Positions 22,235-33,299 of a stretch of 64,000 nt of DNA are shown here, piece after piece; positions within the stretch are counted from its first letter, which is position 1, and the number at the start of each line of letters is the position of its first letter. The stretch is from Tenrec ecaudatus (taxonomy: Eukaryota; Chordata; Mammalia; Afrosoricida; Tenrecidae), in the NCBI RefSeq assembly GCF_050624435.1, contig NC_134535.1, positions 73,528,494 to 73,592,493 on the forward strand. Reading direction: 5' to 3'. The notes beneath the pieces were generated by a model, which worked only from the letters and a program-made list of their open reading frames with translations, was not told where the DNA came from and did not search any database. The position numbers and the translations under genes were made by a program.

Positions 22235-24385
22235 AAAAAGAGAGTATAAATGAACCCAAAAGCTAATTTTCGAAAGAGCGATGAAACTGACAGACCTTTT
22301 ACTAAGTTGAAAAAAGAGGAGAGAGAAGATGCACATATATCTAAAATCAGAAATGACAGTGGGATGTCCGTCCTGGAGGTCCTAGCTAATAACATAAGGC
22401 ACCGGAAGGATATCAAAGGTATACACCTGGGGAAAGAAGTGAAATTATCATTATTTGTAGATGGCATGATTTTATAGAGAAAGAACTCCAAAGGCTCCAC
22501 GATGGGATTGCTGGAAACGATAGAGGAGGAGTATGGTAGAGTGGAAGGATATAAGATCACCAAGCAGAAGTCAAGTGGATTACTACACACCACTGAGGGG
22601 CTTATAGGAAAAGAGATCGAGAAAGCGGTGCCCTTCATAGTAGTCAAGCACAAACTGAAACATCTAGGGATATACCTAACACTCCCCCCCCCCCCCGGCA
22701 AAAAAAAAAGAAAAAGATATGTATGAGGAAAACTATAAAACATTATTACAAGAAACCAAAGGGGACCTTCACAAATGGAAGAATATCCCTTCCTCGTGGA
22801 TCAGATTGCTCAATACTGTAAAGATGTCAATCCTGCCTAAGGCACTATATAAATTCAATGCAATCCCTATATAAATTCCAGCATCATTTTTCAAATAAAT
22901 GGAAAAACTGACTACAAACTTCATATAGGAAGGGAACAAGTCCATAATTGTCAAGGAACTCCTCAAGAGGAAGAACAAAGTGTGTGGGCTTGCACTACCT
23001 GACTTTCAAACTTATTATACAGCTGCAGTGGCCAAAACAGCACGATACTAGCACAATGATAGATACTTGAACCAATGGTTAAGAACAGAAAATCCAGGAA
23101 TTAAAACAGCAACATACAGACAACTGATCTTTGACAAATACCTACAAAATATCAAATGGCAAGCAGATACCCTTTTCAAAAATGGTTGTGGAAAAACTTG
23201 CTCTATTGCAGAAGAATGAAATAGAACCCTTACCTCACTCCATACACAAGGACAAATTCAAGGTGAACCACAGACCTCAAGGTAAAACCCAAAATCATCA
23301 GGGTCATCGATGAGAAAATTGGGACAAAGCTAAGAGCCTTAGCAGGGAATACATGGGCTATCAGACATAAGGAAGGATACACACCCAGAGGAAGACAATA
23401 TAGATGAGTGGGGCCTATTAAAGATAAAACACTTGGGAGCATCGAAAGATTTAATCAAGAGAGTAATAAGAAAGCCCACAGACTGGGAAAAGATACTTAG
23501 TAATGACATATCAGACAAAGGACTTATTTTTGAAATCTACAGAATCCTGCAAGGCAAACTTACAACAAGAAAAGAAATAGCCCACCGGGGAGGTAGGCAA
23601 AAGATTTGAAGAGAAGATTCACAAAGGAGGAAATCCAAATGGCCAATAAACATATGAGAAAGTGTTCCCAATCATTAGCCATCCAGGAAATGCAAATCAA
23701 AGGGAAGAGGTATCAGAAATTCAAACACAAGCAACCAAATGGATGTGAAGGGGTGCAGATGTAGTAGAGACCCAAACCACCTGTAAAATAATTGGACAGT
23801 CCCTCTCAGAAGGACCACACAGAAGGGATGTTAAATCAAGGGTACAGTAGAGTACTGAAGAACCACATAACCATCTTTTTGTTCTTTGATATTTCCTCCC
23901 CTTACTATTACGGTTTTTATTTGTTTTTACCTCATCAATCATGTTCGATTTGTATATGTTCAGTTATACATTTAAAATCATTCCATACATGAAAACCAAG
24001 ATAGAGAACCCTTCAGAAACAGTAACAGGAGTAACGATTCCCTGAGAGTACAGGAAGAGAGAGGAGGAAGGAGGAAATCGGGAGTGGATAGCATTGATGA
24101 TTATATAACCCCACTCGATGGGATCAAACTATAGAATCATATGTGAATGGATATGTTGGATGGTGTAAGAGACAGCAAAAAATAAAAATAATAAGGCTTC
24201 CTGGGGGGTAGGGTTAGGGAAGGAGGGCATAAAGGGGAGCTGATATCAAGGAGTTCAAGAAGAAAGAAAATGTTTTGAAGTTGATTGTGGTAGCAATTGT
24301 ACAATACTGCTTGAAGTGATTGAACTATGAAATGTTATGATATCTGTAAGAGCTCCCAATAAAATAATTAATTTTTCAAATGGGA
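22235..24385 (+). mobile_element. L1 ORF2 remnant with 3' UTR
   Basis: Translation shows L1 ORF2 signatures in order across several frames: an NPKANFRK-type linker, then VLEVLANNIRHRKDIKGI and LSLFVDGMIL. The last corresponds to the reverse-transcriptase FADD region, with the catalytic Asp pair reduced to [11 protein letters not shown] and thumb-domain-like segments follow. Reading jumps from the linker to the palm, so an internal piece is missing. The 3' UTR ends at GAGCTCCCAATAAAATAATT. The element cannot be active. Confidence 0.85.
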
Positions 24386-24933
24386 TGTTACAAATGACTT
24401 TACAAAAATAAATAGTAACCATAAGACAATGCTATGAATAATGGTATGTCAACAAATTAGATACCTTTCATGGAATGAAAAAATTCCTAGAAGCCCATGA
24501 ACTACCTAAATTGATTCAAGAAGAACTTTTTTGAAGTGTCAATATACCTGTAAGTGAAAAGATTAGGTCAGTAATCAATGAATTACAAACAAAAACACTA
24601 GGCCAGATGGCTTCACTGGAAATTTTTGCCAAACATTTATAAAAATGGAACCAATCGTTTTTAAGTGCCTTAAAAACAGAATAGGAAGGAAACTTCCTAA
24701 CTCATTTCATAAAGCTAGATTTACCCTGGTGCCAAAGTCACACACAGACACCACAGCAAAAGAAAACTACAGACCAATCTCCCAGGTGAATAAAGATGCA
24801 AAAGTCACAAATAAAATATTAGCAAAGTGAAGGCAACAAAATATTCAAAAGGATTATACACAATGATCAAGTGGGGTTTATCCCAAGAATGCAAGGGCAG
24901 TTCAACATTAGAAAGTCAATCAATGTCATATAC

Positions 24934-25590
24934 TGTGATAGTTAGGTTTCTTGTGCCAATATAGTCAATAGGAACATGTGGGATAATCAGGCTGCAGTTT
25001 GAATTGGAGAGCAAAGAGATAAGTGGCTCAGCAAGGCCTGCCCCTCTCTCTCTTGCTCTCTGATCACACTGGTATCAGACGAGTGTGTTGGAGTTTTAGC
25101 TAGTTCTTTGCCTCAACTTGTGAGCTATACCACCTGTGGGACAAACCAACCCATGGATCATGTTGCTAGAGCTTGAGGTTCATTCTAGACCTGCTTCATC
25201 ATGGTGTGTACATCCCTTGAGCTTGAGGTTGCTGGATCCTGTCCTCTTGCATTGCTTGAGTTCAATATCCCATCTGGACCTGCTTAGCTAAGATCCTAAA
25301 CTGCTGACTGTTGGTGACCTAGCCTGCTATTTGCTGCCTGTAGGCAGACTGCCTGCATTGCCCGAGGGAAGACTCAGCTGTCAGCTTCCTTGACCTTAGA
25401 CCAGAAGCCCTTGTAAGTTGAAGGACTTCCAGTGTATTAACTGTTCCATGGAAGTGACTTGAACTGAACCCTCTGTACTGCTGTGTGGACTAACTAGCTG
25501 TTATATTCCTTTGTGCTATACACATATATCCATGTATATATAATCATAAGTGTCCTGGTTTTGTTTCTCTAGAGAGCCCTGCTTAACACA
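24934..25590 (+). mobile_element. Solo LTR nested in L1, 5-bp TSD
   Basis: The 657-bp element begins TGTGATAGTTAGGTTTCTTG and ends CCTGCTTAACACA. TATAC copies at 24,929-24,933 and 25,591-25,595 flank it. Removing the element and one copy restores continuous L1 sequence. It is related to the LTRs at 52,040-52,545 and 60,041-60,534, sharing the TGTGCCAA block near the start. Confidence 0.88.
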
Positions 25591-25877
25591 TATACCATAT
25601 TAATAGAACAAAGGTAAAGGACCATATGGTCATCTCAGACAATAGAGAATAAACATTTGGCAAAATCCAACACCTTTTAATAAGGAAAATAATCAATAAA
25701 CTAGAAATAAAAGGGAAATTCCTTAATATAGTAAAGGGTGTTTATAAAAAGCCCACAGATAACACTGTCCTCTGTGGAGAAAGATTGAGAGTTTTCCTCT
25801 GGGATGAGGAAGACAAATATGCCCACATTCACCACTGCTATTCAATGTTGTACAAAAATCCTAAATAGATAAGTTAA

Positions 25878-26080
25878 AAACTCACCTCCATTGAGTCAAA
25901 TCTGACTCGTGGAAACCCTAGAGGATAGGGTAGAACTGCCCCCTGTGGATTTCTGAGACTGTCACTATTTCGGGAGTAAAAAGCTTTCTCTTTCACCGAT
26001 GGAGCAGCTGGTGGTTTTGAACCATTGGCCTTGTGGTTAGCAGCTCAATTTGTAACTACTACACCAACTGTGCTCCTAGT
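25878..26080 (-). repeat. AfroSINE nested in L1
   Basis: It runs from CTCACCTCCATTGAGTCAAA through TAGGGTAGAACTGCCCCCTG and GGTTTTGAACCATTGGCCTT to the tRNA-like head at CACCAACTGTGCTCC. TAGATAAGTT on the left and TTAGATCAATT on the right may be a decayed duplication. Confidence 0.85.
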
Positions 26081-26640
26081 TAGATCAATTATAAAAGGGA
26101 AAAATAAACAAAGGGCAACCAAATTGATAAGGATAAAAATTATTCCTTTTCACAGATAACATATTCCTGTATAAAATCCTGAAGAACCCACAAGAAAATG
26201 ACTAGAACTACTAAATGAATTCAGCAAAGAGACAAGGTACGAGATCAGCCCACACCAAAAAAAATGTTTTAAAGAGCTAGATTTCTATCGGCAATAAGCA
26301 ATCTGAAGGGAGAACTTAATGACATTTATAATAATATCTAAAAGGATACACTACTTAAATTTAACAAGGAAGATAAAAAAATCTTATACACTAACCTATA
26401 AAACATTGCTGAAAGAAATTAAAGAAGACGTAAACAGATATAGCATTTTATGTTCGTGAATTGAACGTTGTACTATTGTTAGGACGTCAATGCCATATAT
26501 GCCAAAGCAACACACATGTTCAATGCAAGCCCTATGAAGTCCAACAACGGTTTTGCAGAAATAACTTGTTTGTCAAATGTAAATAAAATTATAAGAGATT
26601 CCAAATATTCAAAGCAGTCTTGAAGAATAAGAAGAAAATC

Positions 26641-27023
26641 ATCCCATAATGTGAAATCATATCAAATTCAGCTTTCAGTGTCCATAAATAAAATTTATTT
26701 CTTTTGGACAAAAAAAAGCGGGGGAGGGGGATTAGTTGTGAACAAAGTACCTAGTTCCCTAAGGAGAGAAGTTGTAGGACCTGAATGTCAAATCAAAAAA
26801 GGTAGACAGATTAGTGGGGAAAGGATGAAATATCTTGTAAGTTGTGTAGAGAAAACTGGTAGATATCTGGGGGGAAATAGCTAAATCCCAAACTCAGTCT
26901 TACTCCAAAAGAAATCTCCAGCGATATCAGAAATGTTTGTGATGATTAAGTAAAGTAGCAAAACATTGAACAGGGACAGGGGGAGAGCAGAGCGACAACA
27001 CACATGTTGGTAAACAGCTAGAG
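26641..27023. other. Unassigned sequence between L1 and SPIN
   Basis: It includes CAGCTTTCAGTGTCCATAAA followed by TAAAATTTATTTC, a phrase known from an old interspersed repeat that I cannot name. No gene is seen. Confidence 0.35.
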
Positions 27024-27212
27024 CAGCGGTTCTCAAGCTGTGGGTCGCAACCCCTTCAGGGGTTGAACGACCCTTTCACAGGGGTCACCCAATTCATAAC
27101 AGCAAATGACAGTTATGAAGTAGAAACGAACATAATGTTATGGTTAGGAGGTCATCACAACGTGAGGAAGTGTGTGAAAGGGTCGCGGCATTAGGCAGGT
27201 TGAGAACCACTG
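27024..27212. mobile_element. SPIN-type non-autonomous hAT transposon
   Basis: The 189-bp element has hAT terminal inverted repeats, CAGCGGTTCTCAAGCTGTGG at the left and GGTTGAGAACCACTG at the right. Inside are GTCGCAACCCCTTCAGGGGT, GACCCTTTCACAGGGGTCAC, ACAGTTATGAAGTAG and GGGTCGCGGCATTAGG, as in SPIN miniature elements. Flanking 8-mers AGCTAGAG (27,016-27,023) and GTCTAGAC (27,213-27,220) share the CTAGA core expected of a decayed SPIN target duplication. SPIN elements are known from tenrecs among afrotherians and are attributed to horizontal transfer. Confidence 0.88.
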
Positions 27213-27220
27213 GTCTAGAC

Positions 27221-28004
27221 TATCCCTGGAAATAGACACACAAATGGGAGCACAAGGATGGAGCAGAGTCACATCAAGTCTCCTCCAAGGAAGGAGAATC
27301 AAATATTGGAAGGAATAAAGAGTTACTTTTCACTGAATATACTTCTGTGCCTCTTTCATTTTATACTAGTGCATATAGAACCTAAAAATAATAATAATAA
27401 AATTGAGTGCATTAAATATGGTAGAACTTGAAGCATTGGAGCTTGAACAGAATCAGAATCCGACCCGATGCATGTGATTTTTGTAGATAAAAGTAGCTCA
27501 TGTTTCAGTCCCTCGGTGTTAGTTGGCGTTGCTAGTATGCATTGTTGAAACTTTTTGCGGCTGTGTTCCAAGTGTTTTGCTATAATTTTCTTAGTTTTTG
27601 TGGCTTTTTGTACTGTTTTAAGATAATAAAAAACATGAGTCCTAAGAAAGAGTTTTTTTAAAAGAATCATCATGATAAGGAACTGGTTAACCATGTTATT
27701 GATATTGTTGATGATAATTTAGTAATGCCTTTTAGAAAACATTACAGAAATGCCAACAGCAGATCACATTAGACAGACTTTTTTTTTTTTTTTTTGAGAA
27801 AGACAGCAGGTCCTACTGAAAACAGGCAAAGAAGGGGGAAAAAAACCCTGAAAAGCAGCTAGCAGTTGATTTATGGAAGGGCATTCCCTTCCAAACAATG
27901 ACTCACTCTCTGTACCTCCTCTCCACATCTGTGTCACAGATCCAGCTCCTCATCAATGTCATGGTATCGGTCATGCTGTAGTTGTTAAAAACATTTTTGA
28001 CTGG
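27221..28004. other. Unassigned sequence
   Basis: A 112-codon minus-strand open frame at 27,356-27,694 lies in AT-rich DNA and has no recognisable domain. A (T)18 run is at 27,778-27,795. Confidence 0.35.
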
Positions 28005-28115
28005 AGAGCAAGTGTTTTGAGAATGATGAGGGCAATAAATATACAAATGTGCTTTACACGTTGATGTATGTATGGATTGTGATAAGAGTTGTATGAGCCC
28101 CTATTAAAACTATTT
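28005..28115 (+). mobile_element. L1 3' terminal fragment
   Basis: GTTTTGAGAATGATGAGGGC, ATACAAATGTGCTTTACACG, TATGTATGGATTGTGATAAG and GTTGTATGAGCCCCTATTAA are the L1 3' end in sense orientation. Confidence 0.8.
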
Positions 28116-28689
28116 ATAATGCTCTTAATTAAAAAACCATTTTAAGCGTGTTTCTTATTTAAATTATATTACTTAACTCTGAAATTGTTTACTTTGAAAA
28201 TTCTGCATAATGTTTTGTATAAAAAGGCGAGGTTAGGTAAAAACTTAGTGGTTGAGAAGGGATTAATCCATTTTCAGTTCTTATGGGGAAAATGGATTCG
28301 GGAGCTCCACTGCATCGCACCTCGATGCTCCTCCTGGAATGGATTAGTGTCGCGGTCCGGGGTTCTACTGTGCACATTCACTGTGAACCATCAGCTCCAC
28401 TTCTACAAATTCATCATAGAGATATGCTGATGTGCAGAATTACATATCCAATGCAGCAATTTGTTAATAGCAAAAGATAATAAGCCAGAGACCCACCGGT
28501 TAGAAAGACATTAAATAAACTTTGACTCAGTCACACAATGGAATGCATACGACACACCCATTTAAAAATGAAACAGCTGGGTGTCAGGTGAATATGGGGC
28601 ATTCATTCTCTATGCTGCTGTTACTGGACCCTGAGAAACCTGTTTCTTGGCTGTAAGATAAAACTAATGGTAGTTTTAGGTGACTGCAA
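28116..28689. other. Unassigned sequence
   Basis: No gene is seen. Several short open frames overlap on both strands near 28,185-28,480 without domain similarity. Confidence 0.35.
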
Positions 28690-29010
28690 TATTTTTCTTG
28701 TGGTAAATATTTATGTAACAAAACATGGGCCATTTTAACATTTTTTACATGTGCAATTTACGGTCCTCATATTCTGTCATCATCACCACTATCCATTTCC
28801 AAATTTTTCTACCACCCAAGACACTGCCCACCTCTGGTAAACTCCCTCCCACCTGCCCCGCCCCCAACAACATCTACTACTAAACGGGTTCTATACACTT
28901 GCCTACTCTAAATTTTCCAAGCAAGTGAGACAGTATGCAATAATGAGCGTCCCTTTCTGACTGTCTTATTTCACTCCGCATGGTCATCATAAGCCTGCAG
29001 ACTAATAAAG
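28690..29010 (-). mobile_element. Ancient L1 3' UTR
   Basis: GGGCCATTTTAACATTTTTT, CATCATCACCACTATCCATT and TCTTATTTCACTCCGCATGG are landmarks of the reverse complement of old L1M 3' UTRs. Confidence 0.7.
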
Positions 29011-29394
29011 AGAAGGCACACAAAACACTGCGTATAGTAAGCAGTTGCTCTTCAGTTATCCGTCTCCCCGAGTGATGCTTCTTGGAGAGAAATGCCTTCC
29101 CTAGCTTTGGCTTAAGGAAGCCCAAAATAACCCTGGACAACTACCTATCTCCTTGTAAAGGACTCTTTGAGCCCAAGACTAGTCGTGGTTTTTCGGATCT
29201 TTTTCACATGTCTTATTACCGACTCTTGCTCCAACTCTGTCCAGAACACTTTGATCCAAAATCCCAACTTTAATCCTCCTCTTTTTACTTCACTTTTGTG
29301 GTACTTGAATTTTGGCTTTCCCTAAAGAATGTAGACATTTTTTTTTCTTTTCTTAGTCAACTGTTGGACATTACTAGCCACCGACGGCTAGATC

Positions 29395-31700
29395 TTTTTT
29401 TTTTAAATCATTTTATTGGGGGCTCATACAACTCTTATCACAATCCATATATACATCAATTGTGTAAAGCACATTTGTACATTCATTGCCCTCATCATTC
29501 TCAAAACATTTGCTCTCCACTTAAGCCCCTGACATCAGCTCCTCATTTTTTACCCTCCCTCTTCGCTCCCTCCTCCCTCATGAACCTTTGAAAATCAATG
29601 AATTATTATTTTGTGATATTTTTCCCAGTCCGATTTCTCCCTTCACCCACTTTTCTGTTGTCCATCCCCCAGGGAGGAGGTCACATGTAGATCCTTGTAG
29701 TCGGTTCCCCATTTCCAACCCACCCTTCCTCTACCCTCCCAGTATAGCACTCACACCACTGGTCCTGAAGGAATCATCCATCCTGGATTCCCTGTGTTTC
29801 CAGTTCCTATCCAGTGTATATCCTCTGGTCTAGCCAGACTTGCAAGATAGAATTGGGACCATGATAGTGAGGGGGCGGGGGGGGGCAGTATTTAAGAACT
29901 AGAGTAAAGTTGTATTTTTTATCATTGCTACAGTGCACCCTGACTGGCTTATCTCCTCCCCAAGACCCTTCTGTAAGGGGATGTCCAGTGGCCTACAAAT
30001 GGGCTTTGGGTCTCCACTCCACACTCCCCCCATCATTCACTATGATAAGATTTTTTTGTTCTGATGATTCCTGGTATCTGATGCCTTCAACACCTCGTGA
30101 TCACACGGGCTGGTGTGCTTCTTCCATGTGGGCTTTGTTGCTTCTGAGCTAGATGGCCGCTTGTTTACCTTCAAGCCTTTAAGATCCCAGATGCTATATC
30201 TTTTGGTAGCCAGGCACCATCAGCTTTCTTCACCACATTTGCTTATTCACCCGCTTTGTCTTAAGCAGTTGTGTCGGGAATGTGAGCATCATAGAATGCC
30301 AATTTAATAGAAGAAAGTATTCTTGCATTGAGATAGTACTTGAGTGGAGGCTCAATGTCCTTCTACCTTAATACTAAACCTATAAATATATGCACATCGA
30401 TCTATTTCTACATTATATATACACAAATTTGCATATGTACATGTCTTTATCTAGACCTCTATAAATGCCCTTTTCCTCCCAGCTCTTTCCTCTATTTCCT
30501 TGGACTTTCTTCCTGTCCCACTATCATGCTCATTCCCCACCAGGGTTTCAGCAATTCCTTTTGGCTACATTACCCTTGATCATGCCCTACCAGGCCTCCC
30601 ACATCCTTCTCACTACCGATTTGGATCACTTGTTGTTCCCTTGTCCCTGGGTTTGTTAACACCACTATCTTTCCCCCACCTCCCCCTCTCCCATGTCCCC
30701 CCAGAACTGTCGTTCCCGTTGTTTTCTCCTCCAGATTGTTCATCCAGCCTATCTTATTTAGACAGACCTGCAGAGATAGTAACATGCACAAAAACAAGAC
30801 AGAGCAAAACCAAGCAACAATATACAGAAAAACAACTACAAACCAATGACCAAAAAAACACAAGAAGGAAAAGCGTGTAGCTAGTTCAAGGATTGTTTGT
30901 TGGCCTTTAGGAGTGTTTTCCAGTCTGCCTGTTGGGGCACCACGCCCTGGCCCCAAATTCCACCTTCAGCATTCCCTGGAGACCTCGTCGCTCCATTCCC
31001 TTGCTGTTCTGTTGCACCCGCTTAGTGTTTTGCCTCGGTGTAGCAGGATCAGATCGGACGCAATTCCCACACTGTGTCTCCTATGTTGTTCCCTGTGGGG
31101 CTATGGGTCAGTGAGGGGCATCATGTCTCATAGTGGGGCCGGCCATGTGGTCCTCTCTGTCAACTGGCTGCTCTAATTAGGAACATCGTCCTCATGGCCT
31201 GGTGTGCCAAGATGTGCTCCACTCTCTCCTCCTCCCCCTTCATCTGCTCCCGTGTGCTCCGATCAGATATGTCCCTCTCCCGGATCTGCAGATTCAATGC
31301 CGTCCTTTGAAATAAATCCTTCTGGGGCGAGGACCAGGTGTCCACTTAGTAGTTGGGATTGGGGTCAGCCTCCCAGACCTGTCCACTGATTCCCTACTCC
31401 ACGCTGGCATGTTGCATTCACACCTTGAGGCACTGGGTCCCTCTTTCCCTGTGGAGATATAAACAGTACCCTTCCCTTGGGTGGGTTAGTGCCCTGTACC
31501 CCCACTACCCATTTCTTTTTTATTATTTTTTTCCTTTCCCCACCTCCTTTTTAGTTGAGAATGTACACAGTCTTATGTCTGCCACAGCCATCCGGCCGGA
31601 GCACTTAGCCCCATTTCTGCCTGTTCAGAAAGTTGGGGGAATCAGTAAAACACTACCAAAGATCAGTCATTGTACAAATTAGCAGCTCAGAAAGGCCCTC
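29395..31700 (-). mobile_element. L1 long 3' UTR and tail
   Basis: It starts with a T-run and AATCATTTTATTGGGGGCTC and follows the same order of landmarks as 10,995-12,410: CCCAGGGAGGAGGTCACATG, CCATGTGGGCTTTGTTGCTT, GGCACCATCAGCTTTCTTCA. It then extends to a GC-richer part at 30,880-31,375 (TGGGGCACCACGCCCTGGCC, GGGGCCGGCCATGTGGTCCT). That part is repeated in opposite orientation at 63,510-64,000. The upper limit is approximate. No ORF2 sequence is attached. Confidence 0.7.
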
Positions 31701-31959
31701 TAGGCAGACTTCACCTTCTGATAGTAATCAGAGAAGAGCCCAACACACTTCCCTTCAATCTTACCACACGTCTTTGCAAACCATCACTTCGGGTCACCTA
31801 CACGAGCTCATTGGTCAGAATCCCTTGGTGTCCCCAAGAGCCACCTTATCTTTCCAGACGCTCACATCGTCTTCAACAGCTCTCCACTGAGCCTGCAGGC
31901 TGAGGGCCTCAGGTCATGGGCATAATTTAAGACCACTGTTAATTGGCTGAGTAGCAACT

Positions 31960-32320
31960 GGGATCTTAGAACTAAAGCGCAACTATTGGCTTCTTCCCAT
32001 CTGGAGCGTGGAGGAGCGGAGAAAATCAACAAGAAAACAATTAGTGCAAAGGACTAATGGGTACTATGAACCCCAGCTTCCACGACCCAGAGACCAGAAC
32101 TAGATCGTGCCCGGCTACCACTGCTGATCTCTCTGAGAGAGATCATAATAGGACGTCCTGCATAGAGCAGAAAATTGTGGAACGAAACTCAAAATCATTC
32201 AAAAGACCAACTGGCTGCTCTGATAAAGACTGGAGGAACCCTGAGACCCTTAAATGCCCTTCGAGCATGGAAATGAACTCCCTGGTGGCACAACTTTCAG
32301 GTTATAAAGCGAACAGTCCT
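31960..32320 (+). mobile_element. L1 3'-UTR fragment, opposite orientation
   Basis: ACCCAGAGACCAGAACTAGA, ATAGAGCAGAAAATTGTGGA and GATAAAGACTGGAGGAACCC match the L1 3' UTR in sense orientation. It lies next to the reversed L1 UTR on the left, giving an inverted arrangement. Confidence 0.6.
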
Positions 32321-32567
32321 ACCAGGGAGGTATGCACTCATTAGACAACCAGACCTTGTCAGCCAGAAGGACAGCATTTGCCCAGGGGTAAAGCTGAGAA
32401 GGCAGGAAGGGATAGGACGGTACCACAGCACGTGGTAAATTAACTCAGGGAGGAAGGAGGGTTGCGATCAATGTCACAAGACAAAATGTGCTGTTAAATG
32501 GAAAACCAACTTGCTCTGTAAACTTTCACCCTAATCACGCACAATAAATAAATACAGGTACATATCG

Positions 32568-32740
32568 CCATCCAATTGATTTTAACTCAGCGATCCTATA
32601 GGGGTAAAACTGCTTCATAAGGCTGTATCTTTTACAGAAAGACTGCCTCATCTTTCATCCATAGGGCAGCTGGTGGGTTTGAACCACCAACCTTTTGGTT
32701 AGCAGCCCAATGCTTAACTCACATGGGTACCAGGACTCCT
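32568..32740 (-). repeat. AfroSINE
   Basis: The copy runs from CCATCCAATTGATTTTAACT through GGTGGGTTTGAACCACCAAC and CCTTTTGGTTAGCAGCCCAA to the head at GGGTACCAGGACTCCTT. A (CA)n run follows at 32,745-32,757. Confidence 0.85.
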
Positions 32741-32759
32741 TAAACACACACACACACAA

Positions 32760-33299
32760 ATTTTTCATGAACTTTTTAAATATTTTAAATATAGAGGGAG
32801 GATGCTCCCTTAGTGGCTGCCATGCAAAGATATGACAACGTCTGTCCAGACTGGCAGACAAACCTACCAGAGTGATGAGGCAGCATGATGGGAAAATCAA
32901 GTCAGGAGGAGAGAAAGGGAGCACACATCTTGGATAAGACAAGTACAGGACCCACAGGGAGAGTATGCCTGGTACTATGCTCCCAATAAATCACATTGGA
33001 CAGTTTCTGTACACCCCCCAGGGACCCAGACCATGTGCCACAGAACCCTGGGATATTGAATCCTGGATCTTCAAGGTGCACAACACGCTCCAAAGGCCAT
33101 ACCAGGGGGATTCAATGTGGAGACCCCCCCTAGGTGAACTATGTCCTACCTCAAGCACACCTGTAAGCTGAGGAGTTTAGATGGAAACTACATGGTGTGT
33201 GAAGAAGCAGAAGACAGCTATATCAAGTACTGAACAGTCAGTAAGCAGACTACTACTTCTTTACTACTTCAATGCCCTGCTTGCTGTATAAAATATGTA
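32760..33299. other. Unassigned sequence
   Basis: Short overlapping open frames on both strands without domains. No repeat family recognised. Confidence 0.35.

Larger units (their letters stand above)
24390..26640 (+). mobile_element. Older L1 ORF2 remnant, split by an LTR and an AfroSINE
   Basis: Segments read as L1 ORF2 with many stops. CAAGTGGGGTTTATCCCAAG encodes the QVGFIP motif, and TTCAACATTAGAAAGTCAAT encodes the FNIRKSINV stretch. The reading resumes after the LTR at CATATTAATAGAACAAAGG. The LTR occupies 24,934-25,590 and an AfroSINE 25,878-26,080. It is AT-rich and more decayed than the copy to its left. Confidence 0.8.

Noticed and set aside
22147-22743. 198-codon minus-strand open frame
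   Set aside because: It is antisense to the L1 ORF2 remnant, whose plus-strand translation shows the real signatures.
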